Of a DNA stretch of 64,000 nt, positions 42,418 through 50,774 are shown in pieces (position 1 is the stretch's first letter; each line of letters begins with the position of its first letter). The position numbers and the translations under genes were made by a program. This DNA is from Amycolatopsis thailandensis (GTDB taxonomy: Bacteria; Actinomycetota; Actinomycetes; Mycobacteriales; Pseudonocardiaceae): assembly GCF_002234405.1 (NCBI RefSeq), contig NZ_NMQT01000102.1:1-64000 (forward strand), read 5' to 3'. Below the pieces are notes generated by a model. The model had not been told where the DNA came from and did no database searches. It saw only the letters and a program-made list of their open reading frames with translations.

Positions 42418-42457
42418 CGCAATTTTTCTACTAGACCCGCAAAATAGTTGCTAGTAG
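42418..42457. promoter_or_regulatory. AT-rich box 2 plus CTACTAG inverted repeat
   Basis: CGCAATTTTTCTACTA (42418-42433) repeats box 1 with two differences. Overlapping it, CTACTAG (42428-42434) and CTAGTAG (42451-42457) form an inverted repeat with 16 bases between. This lies 30-70 bases upstream of the next start (42490), in the promoter of the genes leading into the biosynthetic set. Confidence 0.6.
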
Positions 42458-42489
42458 CGTCGCCTTCCGGAAACGGGAGGTGACGCTAC

Positions 42490-42732
42490 GTGCTGACGCT
42501 GTCGCTCACGCGCCCCCAGACAGGCGCCGCGAACGTCCGGATCGCCGACACGGTGCCGCACCGGGCAGGGCATCCGGCGGTGTCCTCCCCAGGCACCCGG
42601 CGCGCGCCACGAGATCTCGCGCTAATCCAGGCGGGCGCGGCGGGCGAGGTCGCACAGGAACGGCGGCGCGTCCACACGTGCGCTCCTCGAAGTGGCCGCC
42701 GCGGTGCAGGCGCCCGGAGGCACCGGTCATGA
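42490..42732 (+). CDS. Possible small protein, 80 aa, leader of the cluster
   Basis: GTG 42490 has GGGAGGTGACG upstream and directly follows the operator-like region. The stop overlaps the next start as ATGA. The first 60 codons have coding-like composition (LIQAGAAGEVAQERRRV), and the last 15 are less convincing. No family is recognised. Confidence 0.45.
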   Translation: MLTLSLTRPQTGAANVRIADTVPHRAGHPAVSSPGTRRAPRDLALIQAGAAGEVAQERRRVHTCAPRSGRRGAGARRHRS

Positions 42733-43124
42733 CCCTCGCTGCCGCCGTCCCGTCGTCCTGCGCGGTGACACCGCAGAACGACGGCGCGCCAAGGACAACA
42801 CCGCACGCGGAGGACCTGCCGCGCGGCCTGACACATCCCTTTGAGGCCCGGGTCCGGACCGCGCTGTTCCTGCACGGCTACACCTTCACCTGGACCCTCG
42901 GCGACACCTGGATCGCCGTTCAGGAAGGCCGGGTCGCGAACGCGAATAGGCGCGACGTGATCGTCACCGACCCGCTGCCCCACATCCCGATGCAACTCGG
43001 CCGCCACAACGTGATCGGCAAGATCCCAGCCCCCGACGGGGACTGGGACAACTTTCCCGCCGCTGCCGCCGAGAAACTCCACGCCGCCGCCACGAACTGG
43101 GTGTCCCGCCACGGCGCCCGCTGA
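42729..43124 (+). CDS. Hypothetical protein, 131 aa
   Basis: Starts at ATG 42729. The core HPFEARVRTALFLHGYTFTW and TWIAVQEGRVANANRRDVIV looks like a compact alpha-beta domain. It is preceded by a disordered 35-residue head and followed by a helix (FPAAAAEKLHAAATNWVS). No family is named. It lies 44 bases before the phosphoribosyltransferase gene on the same strand, so it is probably part of the cluster. Confidence 0.6.
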   Translation: MTLAAAVPSSCAVTPQNDGAPRTTPHAEDLPRGLTHPFEARVRTALFLHGYTFTWTLGDTWIAVQEGRVANANRRDVIVTDPLPHIPMQLGRHNVIGKIPAPDGDWDNFPAAAAEKLHAAATNWVSRHGAR

Positions 43125-43168
43125 GACCGCTCGCGCACGCCGACAGTTCGACGAGGAGAACGGATTCC

Positions 43169-43744
43169 ATGGCCGACAACGCAACCACGGTCGTTCACGG
43201 TGACGGCGTGGCCGCGCGCGTCTTCGAACACCAGCGGATCTGGCGCCTGACTCAGGAGGCCTTCACCACCGCCGCCGCGCTGATCGCCGCCCACGAACCC
43301 GCGCCCGAGGTCGTGGTCGGCATCGCGCGCGGCGGACTCCCGTTCGCCCGGGCACTCGCCGAGGCCTACCGGGTGCCGATGGCCGCGGTGGCCGCCCGGC
43401 ACAACCACAGCGACGAGGTCCACCTGCCCGCCACCGGCCAGGTCGAGCTGCCCGGCGAACCCGGCGCCGACCTGCTCGCGTATCGCGGCGCCCGATTCCT
43501 TTTGGTCGACGACATCTGCGGCACCGGAGCCACCTACCGCGCCGTCCTGCCCTGGCTGGCCAACCATCTCGACCCGGCCGGGGTACGCACCGCCGCGCTC
43601 TGCCGCAGCGAAGCCTCGACCTTCACCCCGGACGCCTGGGTCTGGGACACCCTGGACTGGGTCGTCTTTCCCTGGAACACCCAGACCTCCACCACCGAGG
43701 ACCTGACCCCTCCGGCCCGTCCCCGCATCGCCCGCCCGCACTGA
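43169..43744 (+). CDS. Phosphoribosyltransferase (purine PRTase-like)
   Basis: 191 residues, with GACGAGGAG upstream. The PRPP-binding loop RFLLVDDICGTGATYR is at about 109-124, and the pyrophosphate-loop region VVVGIARGGLPFARAL at 48-63. This is the type I PRTase fold, closest in feel to xanthine/guanine PRTases. In 7-deazapurine pathways such as toyocamycin, a PRTase attaches ribose-5-phosphate to the deazapurine base. The same role is proposed here. The base specificity cannot be read from the sequence. Confidence 0.85.
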   Translation: MADNATTVVHGDGVAARVFEHQRIWRLTQEAFTTAAALIAAHEPAPEVVVGIARGGLPFARALAEAYRVPMAAVAARHNHSDEVHLPATGQVELPGEPGADLLAYRGARFLLVDDICGTGATYRAVLPWLANHLDPAGVRTAALCRSEASTFTPDAWVWDTLDWVVFPWNTQTSTTEDLTPPARPRIARPH

Positions 43745-43854
43745 CCGACCCGCGCCGAGCGGGACGAGACCCGATCAGCGCCCGCACCGTCGAATTCCCC
43801 ACCCCGGGCGTGCCTGGCCGCCGTCCGCTTCGCCGATCCGATGGGAGAACCACG

Positions 43855-44676
43855 ATGACCACAGCGCCGCTGCCCGAGCAGTACCGCACCCGCCCGGGAA
43901 CACCGATGGTCGGCCCCTACAGCGCGAACCAGATGGACGACTTCTACCTGGCCCTCAGTCAAGGGGAGGCGAAGTCCTCAGGGCTGATGAACCTCATGCA
44001 GCACCTGATCTTCGCCGAGAACTGCGGGCAGGGCGCGCGGGTGCTGGACGTGTGCTGCGGGCGGGGACTCGCGCTGCCGCTGCTGTGCAAGTACGCACCC
44101 GGCATCGCGGCCTACGTCGGCCTGGATATCAGCACCGCCAACATCGACGAGGCCCGCGAGCGCATCGACGCCCTGCACGGGATCTACGGTGACCGGTTTC
44201 CCATCGAGCTGCTGGAAACCGATGTGGCCGAACCGTGGCCCGAGCTGGCCCCGTTCGACCTCGCGCTCTACACCTCCGCCCTGGAACACCTGCCCTTCGA
44301 ACTCGGGGTGCAGAGCCTGCGCCACACCGCCGACGCGCTCGCGCCGGGCGGGGTGCTGTACCTGTCGACCCCGGCCGCGGTCGGTCCCCCGCCGCGGCCG
44401 TTGCAGTACCGGGTCCACGTCTACGAATGGTCCCGCGAGGAAATCGAGAAAACCCTCACCGACGTCGGCCTCGTCGTCGAGGACGTGATGGGGCTGCTGC
44501 CGCCCGAACCCGACGTCGTCGCGAGCGCGCTCGCCGCTCGCTACGGCGACCCCGCCGCCGCCTGGTACCGGGACCTGGCCGCCCGCGTCCCGACGGCGGT
44601 GCTGAACACTGTGTCGTCCGTCGCCGTCCCGGACGTGGCCACCGAAGTGTTCTACGTCTGCCGGAAGCCGGCATGA
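43855..44676 (+). CDS. Class I SAM-dependent methyltransferase
   Basis: 273 residues from ATG 43855 (GGGAGAACC upstream). Motif I is VLDVCCGRG (63-71), the acidic post-I residue is in VGLDIS, and LALYTSALEHLP is the motif IV region. An N-terminal PYSANQMDDFYLALSQGEAK segment may form the substrate lid. The methyl acceptor is unknown: base, sugar or amine are all possible. It overlaps the kinase-like gene by ATGA. Confidence 0.87.
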   Translation: MTTAPLPEQYRTRPGTPMVGPYSANQMDDFYLALSQGEAKSSGLMNLMQHLIFAENCGQGARVLDVCCGRGLALPLLCKYAPGIAAYVGLDISTANIDEARERIDALHGIYGDRFPIELLETDVAEPWPELAPFDLALYTSALEHLPFELGVQSLRHTADALAPGGVLYLSTPAAVGPPPRPLQYRVHVYEWSREEIEKTLTDVGLVVEDVMGLLPPEPDVVASALAARYGDPAAAWYRDLAARVPTAVLNTVSSVAVPDVATEVFYVCRKPA

Positions 44677-45371
44677 CCGGCGCATCCACGTCCGGCGCGG
44701 GGCCGGTGTGGATCAGCGTGGAGGGCGTCAACGGGATCGGGAAGACCACCGCCGCGCGAGCGATCGCTCGCCGGGTAGGCGCGCGGTGCTTGCTGCTGGA
44801 CGAGCTCACCGACCACTCCGACGGCGGCGGCTTCGCCCGCAACGTGATCGCCGCGCTGAGCGCCCGGCACGATCCGTTCCTGCGGACCGGGCACCCGGCC
44901 GCGGAAACCCTCGCCCTGCTGGCCTTACAGCTGCGCAAAACCGAGCGGCTCACCGCGACCGGCACCGCCGGCGCCGAGATCGTGCTCGAAGACCGCGGGG
45001 TCGACTCCGTCGCGGCCTACCAGGCCGCGATCCTCGCCCAGCAGCATCCCGGTGTCTCCCTGATCGAGCTGGCACAGCACCTGCTGGGAAGCACCCGGCC
45101 CTGGCGGCGCCATCCGGACGTGACCATCCTGCTCACCGGCGACACGGCGGTGTGCGCGCGGCGCTTCGCCGACCGGATCGGGCGGCCCCTGACCGCTGGG
45201 GATCTCGCGCTGCTGACGCAGATCGACGCCGTGTACCGGCGGATGGCCGACGATGAACCCGCGCGCTACACCGTTCTGGACACCACCGGCTGGGGACCCC
45301 ATGAGGTCACCGACGCGGTCGGCGAGGTCGTGGTCTCCGTGCTGGATCGGCGGTCCGCCGGTGTCTCGTGA
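44673..45371 (+). CDS. Thymidylate-kinase-like protein 1
   Basis: 232 residues. Walker A is GVNGIGKTT (18-26), followed by VLEDRGVDSVAAYQAAIL, which is the DR(Y/W) position of dTMP kinases with Gly-Val in place, and a C-terminal VTILLTGDTAVCARRFADRI, where the family has LxxxPExxLxR. It belongs to the P-loop nucleotide kinase group and may phosphorylate a nucleoside or nucleotide intermediate. A second, diverged copy lies at 47489-48331. Confidence 0.8.
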   Translation: MTGASTSGAGPVWISVEGVNGIGKTTAARAIARRVGARCLLLDELTDHSDGGGFARNVIAALSARHDPFLRTGHPAAETLALLALQLRKTERLTATGTAGAEIVLEDRGVDSVAAYQAAILAQQHPGVSLIELAQHLLGSTRPWRRHPDVTILLTGDTAVCARRFADRIGRPLTAGDLALLTQIDAVYRRMADDEPARYTVLDTTGWGPHEVTDAVGEVVVSVLDRRSAGVS

Positions 45372-46395
45372 CGTCACCTTGCTGTGGGCACTACGGTCCC
45401 CGTGCGCGTTCGCGTGCCCGCACTGCTATTTCGGCACCATCGAGGAGCACAAGACCGCTCCGCCTGATCGGGCCGGAGTCCTCTCCCACCTGGCGCGCAC
45501 CGACCTGTCGCTCGCCGCGCTGACGGCGTTCGCCCGGACCCTGCCCGGGTCCGATGTGCAGCGGGTGGTCATCGCCGGGGGCGAACCGCTGGACTGGCCC
45601 GGCGCGCTGGAGGTCGTCGCGCTGATCAAGGACGCGGGCTGCGAGGTCGTGATCGCGACCAACGGCATCCCGCTCACCCGGCCGCAGGTGACCGAGCGGC
45701 TCGTGGATCTCGGCGTCGACGGCGTGTCGGTGTCGCTCGACCACGCCGACCCCGAGGTCAACGACCGGATGCGGCCCTCCCGGTCGGGCCGGTTTGGCTA
45801 CCACGACGTTCTCGCCGGTATCGGTGCCCTGCGGCGGGCGCGCGGGTCGCGGCGCGCGCCGAGGATCGGGATCTACACCGTCGTCACCCGCGAACACCCG
45901 CAGGCGATCACCGAGATGGCGGCGCTGGCCGCCGAGTCCGGTGTGGACTACTACGTGCCGCAGCCGATCTCGCTGCCACCGGATCACGCACTCGCCGCGC
46001 GCATGTGCCACACCCCCGGCGATGTCGCCGCCGTCGGCGCGCACCTCGACCGGCTCTACCGGCATCCCCAGGGGCTCGCGCTGCCCGATTCCTCGTACGT
46101 GCACAGGTTTCTCGCCTCCATTTCCACTCAGGACAGCGGGAAGGTCCCCGGCTGCTTCGGCGGAGCGCGGCTGTTCTTCATCCAGCCCGACGGGTCGCTG
46201 TGGGACTGCCCGTCCGACCGGAGGATCGCCGCGACCCCGCCCGAGCGCCGGCGCAGCATCCGCGGCGCGGACGCCCGTGACCTGTTCGCCGACCGGCCGC
46301 CGTGCACCGACTGCATGTTGTTCAGCCGCGACTGCGTGAACATGTGGCCGCTCATGGGCATGCCTCGCCTGCTCGACGTGGAGGTGGCCCGGTGA
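45361..46395 (+). CDS. Radical SAM enzyme with SPASM-like C-terminus
   Basis: 344 residues from GTG 45361, overlapping the kinase gene by 11 bases. The cluster motif CAFACPHC (Cys15, Cys19, Cys22) is followed by IAGGEPLDWPG. A C-terminal group (VPGCFGG, LWDCPSD, PPCTDC, SRDC) could hold an auxiliary cluster. It should generate a 5'-deoxyadenosyl radical. As the only non-QueE radical SAM enzyme in the cluster it may dehydrogenate, epimerise or rearrange the sugar or amine moiety. A specific reaction cannot be assigned. Confidence 0.88.
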   Translation: MSRDVTLLWALRSPCAFACPHCYFGTIEEHKTAPPDRAGVLSHLARTDLSLAALTAFARTLPGSDVQRVVIAGGEPLDWPGALEVVALIKDAGCEVVIATNGIPLTRPQVTERLVDLGVDGVSVSLDHADPEVNDRMRPSRSGRFGYHDVLAGIGALRRARGSRRAPRIGIYTVVTREHPQAITEMAALAAESGVDYYVPQPISLPPDHALAARMCHTPGDVAAVGAHLDRLYRHPQGLALPDSSYVHRFLASISTQDSGKVPGCFGGARLFFIQPDGSLWDCPSDRRIAATPPERRRSIRGADARDLFADRPPCTDCMLFSRDCVNMWPLMGMPRLLDVEVAR

Positions 46396-47501
46396 CGCTT
46401 CCCGTGATTCCCGACCGGCCGCTGCCCTTGGCGGAGACGCTCGGTGCGGTGGTCAGGCTGATGCCGGACCCGAGCGGCGGGGACGCCGTCGAACGGCTGG
46501 AACGCGACCTGGCCGTAGCCTTCGATGTTCCGCACGCGGTGGCGGTCTCGTCCGGCACCGCGGCCCTGCACGCCGCGCTCGCCGCGTGTGGCGTCGGGCC
46601 GGGCGACGAGGTGCTCGTGCCCGCGCTGACGGTGGTCATGACCGTGGCGCCGCTGCACATGCTCGGCGCGACACCGGTGTTCGTCGACAGCGACCCCGCC
46701 ACCCTGGACCTGGACTACACCGACGCCGCACGCAAGATGACCGCCCGGACCCGCGCGATCCTGCCGGTCCATCTCTGGGGCCGGATGGGCGATCCCGCCG
46801 CCCTCACCTGGTTTGCCGCCGAGCACAAGCTCACGATCGTGGAGGACGCCGCGCAGGCCGCCGGAACCGTCCACAGTGGAATCCGGGCGGGCACGGCCGG
46901 AGAGGTCGGCTGCTTCAGCACCAAGGACGGGAAGATCCTCTGGAGCGGCGAAGGCGGCTTCCTGCTCACCAGAAACCGCACCATCGCCGCCTACGCGACC
47001 GCGTTCCGCAACCACTGGGCCACGGCCCCGCCGGGAGAAGCGCCGCTGAGCCGGTTCGCGACCAACTCCCGGCTCGCCGCGCCGCTAGCCGCGTTCGCCC
47101 AGGCCAACACCCGCCGCCTCGACGCCCTCGTGCGCCGGCGCCAGGCCCAGACCCGCTACCTGCTCGACGCGCTCTCCGGCGTCCCCGGACTCGTTCCTCA
47201 CGCTCCCGGCCCGCACGAGCACTGGAACGGGTACGCGCCCCTGCTGCGCATCGACCTGCCGCGCCCGCGCGCGTTCGCCGAGCACCTCGCCCAGCGCGGA
47301 GTGCCGAACTCCACGGGCTCCTTCCGGCTGATCCCGTGCGACACCCGGCCGCTGTTCCGGCCGCCGCGGCGGCCGTGCCGCGGCGCCGCCGAGATCCTCG
47401 ATCACACCCTCGCGGTCACGCTCACCGAGCACGACACCGAGCCCGTTCTCGACCAGTACGCCGCCGTCATCGCCCGGGAGGCCAGCGCATGGACCACCTG
47501 A
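46392..47501 (+). CDS. DegT/DnrJ/EryC1-family aminotransferase
   Basis: 369 residues from GTG 46392 (GTGA overlap). PLP-enzyme features: SSGTAALHAAL (51-61, phosphate cup), EDAAQAAG (Asp152, Gln155) and FSTKDGKILWSGEGG (Lys178, the Schiff-base lysine). Family members aminate keto-sugars or cyclitols using Glu or Gln. Here the enzyme probably makes an amino sugar or amino-cyclitol from the product of the radical SAM enzyme encoded immediately upstream. That amine is a candidate partner for the PurC-like ligase. Confidence 0.9.
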   Translation: MTLPVIPDRPLPLAETLGAVVRLMPDPSGGDAVERLERDLAVAFDVPHAVAVSSGTAALHAALAACGVGPGDEVLVPALTVVMTVAPLHMLGATPVFVDSDPATLDLDYTDAARKMTARTRAILPVHLWGRMGDPAALTWFAAEHKLTIVEDAAQAAGTVHSGIRAGTAGEVGCFSTKDGKILWSGEGGFLLTRNRTIAAYATAFRNHWATAPPGEAPLSRFATNSRLAAPLAAFAQANTRRLDALVRRRQAQTRYLLDALSGVPGLVPHAPGPHEHWNGYAPLLRIDLPRPRAFAEHLAQRGVPNSTGSFRLIPCDTRPLFRPPRRPCRGAAEILDHTLAVTLTEHDTEPVLDQYAAVIAREASAWTT

Positions 47502-48331
47502 CCGGCACCTCGCCCCCCGCGACTGTCCCCGCCCCGCCGACGGCGCTGCTCGAAAGCCGCGACGCCCCGGCCGCGACCACGGTGCGCTGCGGTCGGGGAG
47601 CGCTGATCGCGATCGACGGCGTCACCGGGGTCGGCAAGACCTACCTGACCGGCCACGCCCTGGACGGCCTCCCCGATCCGCCGCTCACACTCGCCGGGTT
47701 CTCCCAGCCTGCGCGCACCGCCCCCGGGCTGGGGACAGGGCTGCTGCGCGCACTTCGTGACGCCAGCGGCGGGGATCCGTTCCTGCGCGGCGGCACCCCG
47801 CTGGCCGAAACACTGACCCTGCTCGCCATCAAACGGCACGACTTCGACCTCGTCCTCCCGCGCCTCGCGCTCGGCCGCGCCGTCCTCGAAGGCCGCAGCG
47901 TCGACACCACCGCCGTGTGCCAGGCCCTGCTGCTGCACCCCGGCGATCCCGGCGCCGCCCTCGACACCGCGACCGCCCTGCTGAGCCTCGCGAGCTTCTA
48001 CCGTCCCCCGCCGGACCTGACGATCCTGATCACCGACGACCCCTGCCACGCCATCACCCGCACCCAGCACCGCGACCACTACGTCCTCACCCGCGACCAG
48101 GCGGCCTACCTGCGGGACGCGAGCACGCTCTACGAACAGCTCGCCGCCACCGACCCGGCCCGCTACCGGGTGCTGGACCGGCGGGTCACCGGCGCCCGGG
48201 AGGCGGCCGAGCAGATCCGCACCTGGATCACCGACGCCGCCACCGGCCTGCCCTGCCTGCGGGAACCCTGGACCGGCCCGGCCGCCCCCTGCCTCTGCTG
48301 CGGTCACGCCAGCCCGGCGGATCCGGCATGA
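47489..48331 (+). CDS. Thymidylate-kinase-like protein 2 with Cys-rich C-terminus
   Basis: 280 residues from ATG 47489, overlapping the aminotransferase gene by 13 bases. Walker A is GVTGVGKT (44-51). LEGRSVDTTAVCQALLL matches the DRxxxSxxAYQ position of protein 1, and LTILITDDPCHAITRTQHRD matches its lid region. A 35-residue N-terminal extension is Pro/Ala-rich. The end (LPCLREPW, PCLCCGHA) has four Cys that could bind zinc. It probably phosphorylates a second nucleotide or sugar intermediate. Confidence 0.75.
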   Translation: MDHLTGTSPPATVPAPPTALLESRDAPAATTVRCGRGALIAIDGVTGVGKTYLTGHALDGLPDPPLTLAGFSQPARTAPGLGTGLLRALRDASGGDPFLRGGTPLAETLTLLAIKRHDFDLVLPRLALGRAVLEGRSVDTTAVCQALLLHPGDPGAALDTATALLSLASFYRPPPDLTILITDDPCHAITRTQHRDHYVLTRDQAAYLRDASTLYEQLAATDPARYRVLDRRVTGAREAAEQIRTWITDAATGLPCLREPWTGPAAPCLCCGHASPADPA

Positions 48332-49014
48332 CGACGCCGACCCCGGCCCCGGCGGGCGCCGCGCCCAGCGCCGCGTGCGGGTGCGCCCCGGCGATCCCCG
48401 ACGATGCCGACGCGGTGATCTTCGACTTCGACGGCACCCTCGCCGACACCACCGCCCGCTACGAGCACGCCCTGCGGACCGCGCTGAACGAATTCGGGGT
48501 CGAGCTCGACCCCGCCTGGTACCGCCGTCACCTCGGGCTGTCCATCCACGACCTGCTCGCCCAGCACCCCGGCACCGGCGGCCTGCCGCACGAGGAGATC
48601 GTCCGCCTCTCCCGCGCCCGGCTGCTGGCCACCGTCCGCACGCTCACGCCGAACCCGTGTGTGCTGGCGCTGCTGCGCGCGGCCCGCCAGACAGGACTCG
48701 CGTGCGCCGTGGCCTCCGGTGCCGTCCGGGTCCTGCTCGAACCCGGGATCGCCGCGCTCGGCCTCACCCGCGAACTGCCGGTTGTCGTGGCCCGCGACGA
48801 TGTCGCCTGCGGCAAGCCCGCCCCCGATCTGTACCTCACCGCCGCCCGGAAGCTCGGTATCCCGCCGCGGCGGTGCCTGGCCGTCGACGACGCCCCCGAC
48901 GGCATCGCCGCCGCCCGCACAGCCGGAATGCGCGTTATCGAGGTCCGCGACGGCCACCTGTCCCCCACCGACACCGGTGCTGTTCCTTCCCGGCCACGAC
49001 AGCAGGGAGCCTGA
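48328..49014 (+). CDS. HAD-superfamily phosphatase
   Basis: 228 residues. Motif I is VIFDFDGTLAD (Asp33, Asp35), motif II lies in CAVASGAVRVLL, the motif III lysine is in ACGKPAPD, and motif IV is AVDDAPDGIAAA. This is the phosphoglycolate-phosphatase-like subclass. In nucleoside pathways such enzymes remove the 5'-phosphate to release the nucleoside. It overlaps both neighbours by four bases or fewer. Confidence 0.88.
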   Translation: MTTPTPAPAGAAPSAACGCAPAIPDDADAVIFDFDGTLADTTARYEHALRTALNEFGVELDPAWYRRHLGLSIHDLLAQHPGTGGLPHEEIVRLSRARLLATVRTLTPNPCVLALLRAARQTGLACAVASGAVRVLLEPGIAALGLTRELPVVVARDDVACGKPAPDLYLTAARKLGIPPRRCLAVDDAPDGIAAARTAGMRVIEVRDGHLSPTDTGAVPSRPRQQGA

Positions 49015-50012
49015 TGTCCGTCCTGCATTCGACCAAGGACCTGCGGATCGTCCGGCCACCCACGCCGGAGAAGACCGGGGTCGGGATCTTCGACTACACC
49101 GACCACTACACGGTCTTCCACTACGGCCGGATGCCCGACACCATTCCCGGCAAGGGCGAGGCGACCTGCCGGATGGCCGCCGCCACCTTCGCGATGCTGG
49201 AGGCCGCCGGGGTCCGCACCCACTTCCGCCGCGTCCTGCCACCGACCCGGATCGAGTTCGACCTCGCCCGCGACCCCGCTACGACCGGCGGGCCCCCGAC
49301 CGCGCGCGACCGCGCCCATCTGCTGCCCATCCAGGTCATCGTCCGTACCCAGCTGCCGCAAGGAAGTTCCGTCCATCGGCGCCTGGCCACCGGCGCCACC
49401 ACCCTCGCCCAGCTCGGTCTCACCACGCTTCCCGCGCCGGGAGAACCGCTGCGGGAACCGATCGTCGAGTACGCCACCACCCGCGACCCGGTCAACCGGT
49501 TCCTCGACCCCGCCGACGCCCAGCGGCTGACCGGCCTGGACACCGCGCGCTTCAGTCTCCTGCGCCGCACCGCGCTGACGGTCACCCGGCTGCTGACCCG
49601 GCACGCCCGCGACCGCGGCATCACCTACGCCGACGGGACATTCGAGTTCCTCATCGACCATCACGGCAGCCCGGTGCTCGCCGACAGCCCCGGCACTCCG
49701 GACGAAAGCCGCCTGCTCGCCGCCGGCGTGCACTGCGGCAAACAGCTGCTGCGCAACTGGTACACCCGCAACCACCTCGCCATCCCGGTCACCCAGCTCA
49801 TCGCCGACCGTGTCCCCCGCGACCAGTGGCCCCGGCCCGCCCGGCTCCCACCCGAGTTCCTGCCGGTGATGAGCGACCTCTACCAGGCACTCGCCGACAC
49901 CTGGACCGACCAGCCTCGCGGCGACGCGCCGGACCTGCCCGCCGCCGCACGTCGCGCCGCCGGCCTCATCGACACCCACCGGCCCAGCGCGACACCGGGA
50001 GCGGCGACATGA
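49014..50012 (+). CDS. SAICAR synthetase (PurC)-like amide ligase
   Basis: 332 residues from ATG 49014 (CAGGGAG upstream). The PurC fold is shown by VGIFDYTDHYTVFHYGRMPD then TIPGKGEATCRMAAATFAML, HLLPIQVIVRTQLPQGSSVH (family: PLEVVVR..AAGS), DGTFEFLIDHHGSPVLAD, and SPGTPDESRL (family: TPDSSR). PurC joins the carboxylate of CAIR to aspartate using ATP. Because housekeeping purC would not sit here and the sequence is diverged, it is probably a specialised ligase that amidates a related heteroaromatic carboxylate. The CDG made by QueE is the obvious candidate. Confidence 0.82.
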   Translation: MSVLHSTKDLRIVRPPTPEKTGVGIFDYTDHYTVFHYGRMPDTIPGKGEATCRMAAATFAMLEAAGVRTHFRRVLPPTRIEFDLARDPATTGGPPTARDRAHLLPIQVIVRTQLPQGSSVHRRLATGATTLAQLGLTTLPAPGEPLREPIVEYATTRDPVNRFLDPADAQRLTGLDTARFSLLRRTALTVTRLLTRHARDRGITYADGTFEFLIDHHGSPVLADSPGTPDESRLLAAGVHCGKQLLRNWYTRNHLAIPVTQLIADRVPRDQWPRPARLPPEFLPVMSDLYQALADTWTDQPRGDAPDLPAAARRAAGLIDTHRPSATPGAAT

Positions 50013-50728
50013 TCACCCCGGCACACCGGACACCGTCCGGCACGGAGCACGCGGCAACGGAGGACGGCATGGGCGGCCTGACCACGGATCCGGCGTTCCT
50101 CGACACCACCTACGTGGTGATCGACTTCGAGTCCGCGACACCGCGCGGGTATCCGGCCCAGCCCATCGAGGTCGCCGTCCGCGCGCTCCGCTACGAGAAC
50201 CGCGCGTGGATCACGGCCGGCCGATTCCACTCGCTGATCAGGCCGCCCGCGTTCGCGCCCGTCACCTCCGCCACCGTGCCACCCGGTGTCACCGCCGACG
50301 AGGTCCGCGCCGCGCCCGAGCCGCCGGAGGCGATGGGCGCCCTCGACCGGCGCTTCACCGCAGACCGCCGCTACCTGCTGGTGGCCCAGCACGCGGCCAC
50401 CGAAGCGAACCTCATCCACCAGCAACGCGACCACTGCCCGGCCCTGGCCCGGATCGACCTGCTCGACACCATCCCGCTGGCCAAACACCTCCTGCCCGGC
50501 CTCCCGGCCTACAACCTCGACACCCTCCTGCGGCACTTCGCCATCCTCTATCCCGCCGACCGGCACCGCGCCACGGCCGACGTCGACGTCACCACCGACG
50601 TCTTCACCCGCCTCATCACCCTCGCCGACGAGTCCGCGCGCATCACCGATCTCGCCGCGCTGCTGAAGATCGCCGGACGCACAGCCACCCTGAACCAGCC
50701 CGAACACCACGGACTGTTCGACCTCTAG
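50009..50728 (+). CDS. DEDD-type 3'-5' exonuclease-like protein
   Basis: 239 residues. Exo I is VIDFES (Asp39, Glu41), Exo II lies in VAQHAATEANLI, and Exo III in HRATADVDVTTDVF. This matches the DnaQ-like exonuclease fold. In a small-molecule cluster it may cleave a nucleotide or act on modified oligonucleotides. It could hint that the product is nucleic-acid-linked or that a defective nucleotide must be removed. It overlaps the PurC-like gene by ATGA. Confidence 0.82.
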   Translation: MITPAHRTPSGTEHAATEDGMGGLTTDPAFLDTTYVVIDFESATPRGYPAQPIEVAVRALRYENRAWITAGRFHSLIRPPAFAPVTSATVPPGVTADEVRAAPEPPEAMGALDRRFTADRRYLLVAQHAATEANLIHQQRDHCPALARIDLLDTIPLAKHLLPGLPAYNLDTLLRHFAILYPADRHRATADVDVTTDVFTRLITLADESARITDLAALLKIAGRTATLNQPEHHGLFDL

Positions 50729-50774
50729 TCCACTTCGGACAGTCCGCACACGACCCACCGGAAGGACAACGCTC

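Noticed and set aside
46586..47488. Long Arg/Pro-rich frame running into the second kinase-like gene
   Set aside because: It is a shifted reading of the aminotransferase gene; the kinase begins at ATG 47489.
48375..50008. Arg/Pro-rich upstream extensions of the PurC-like and exonuclease frames
   Set aside because: These are out-of-frame translations of the preceding genes; starts at 49014 and 50009 have the usual overlaps.
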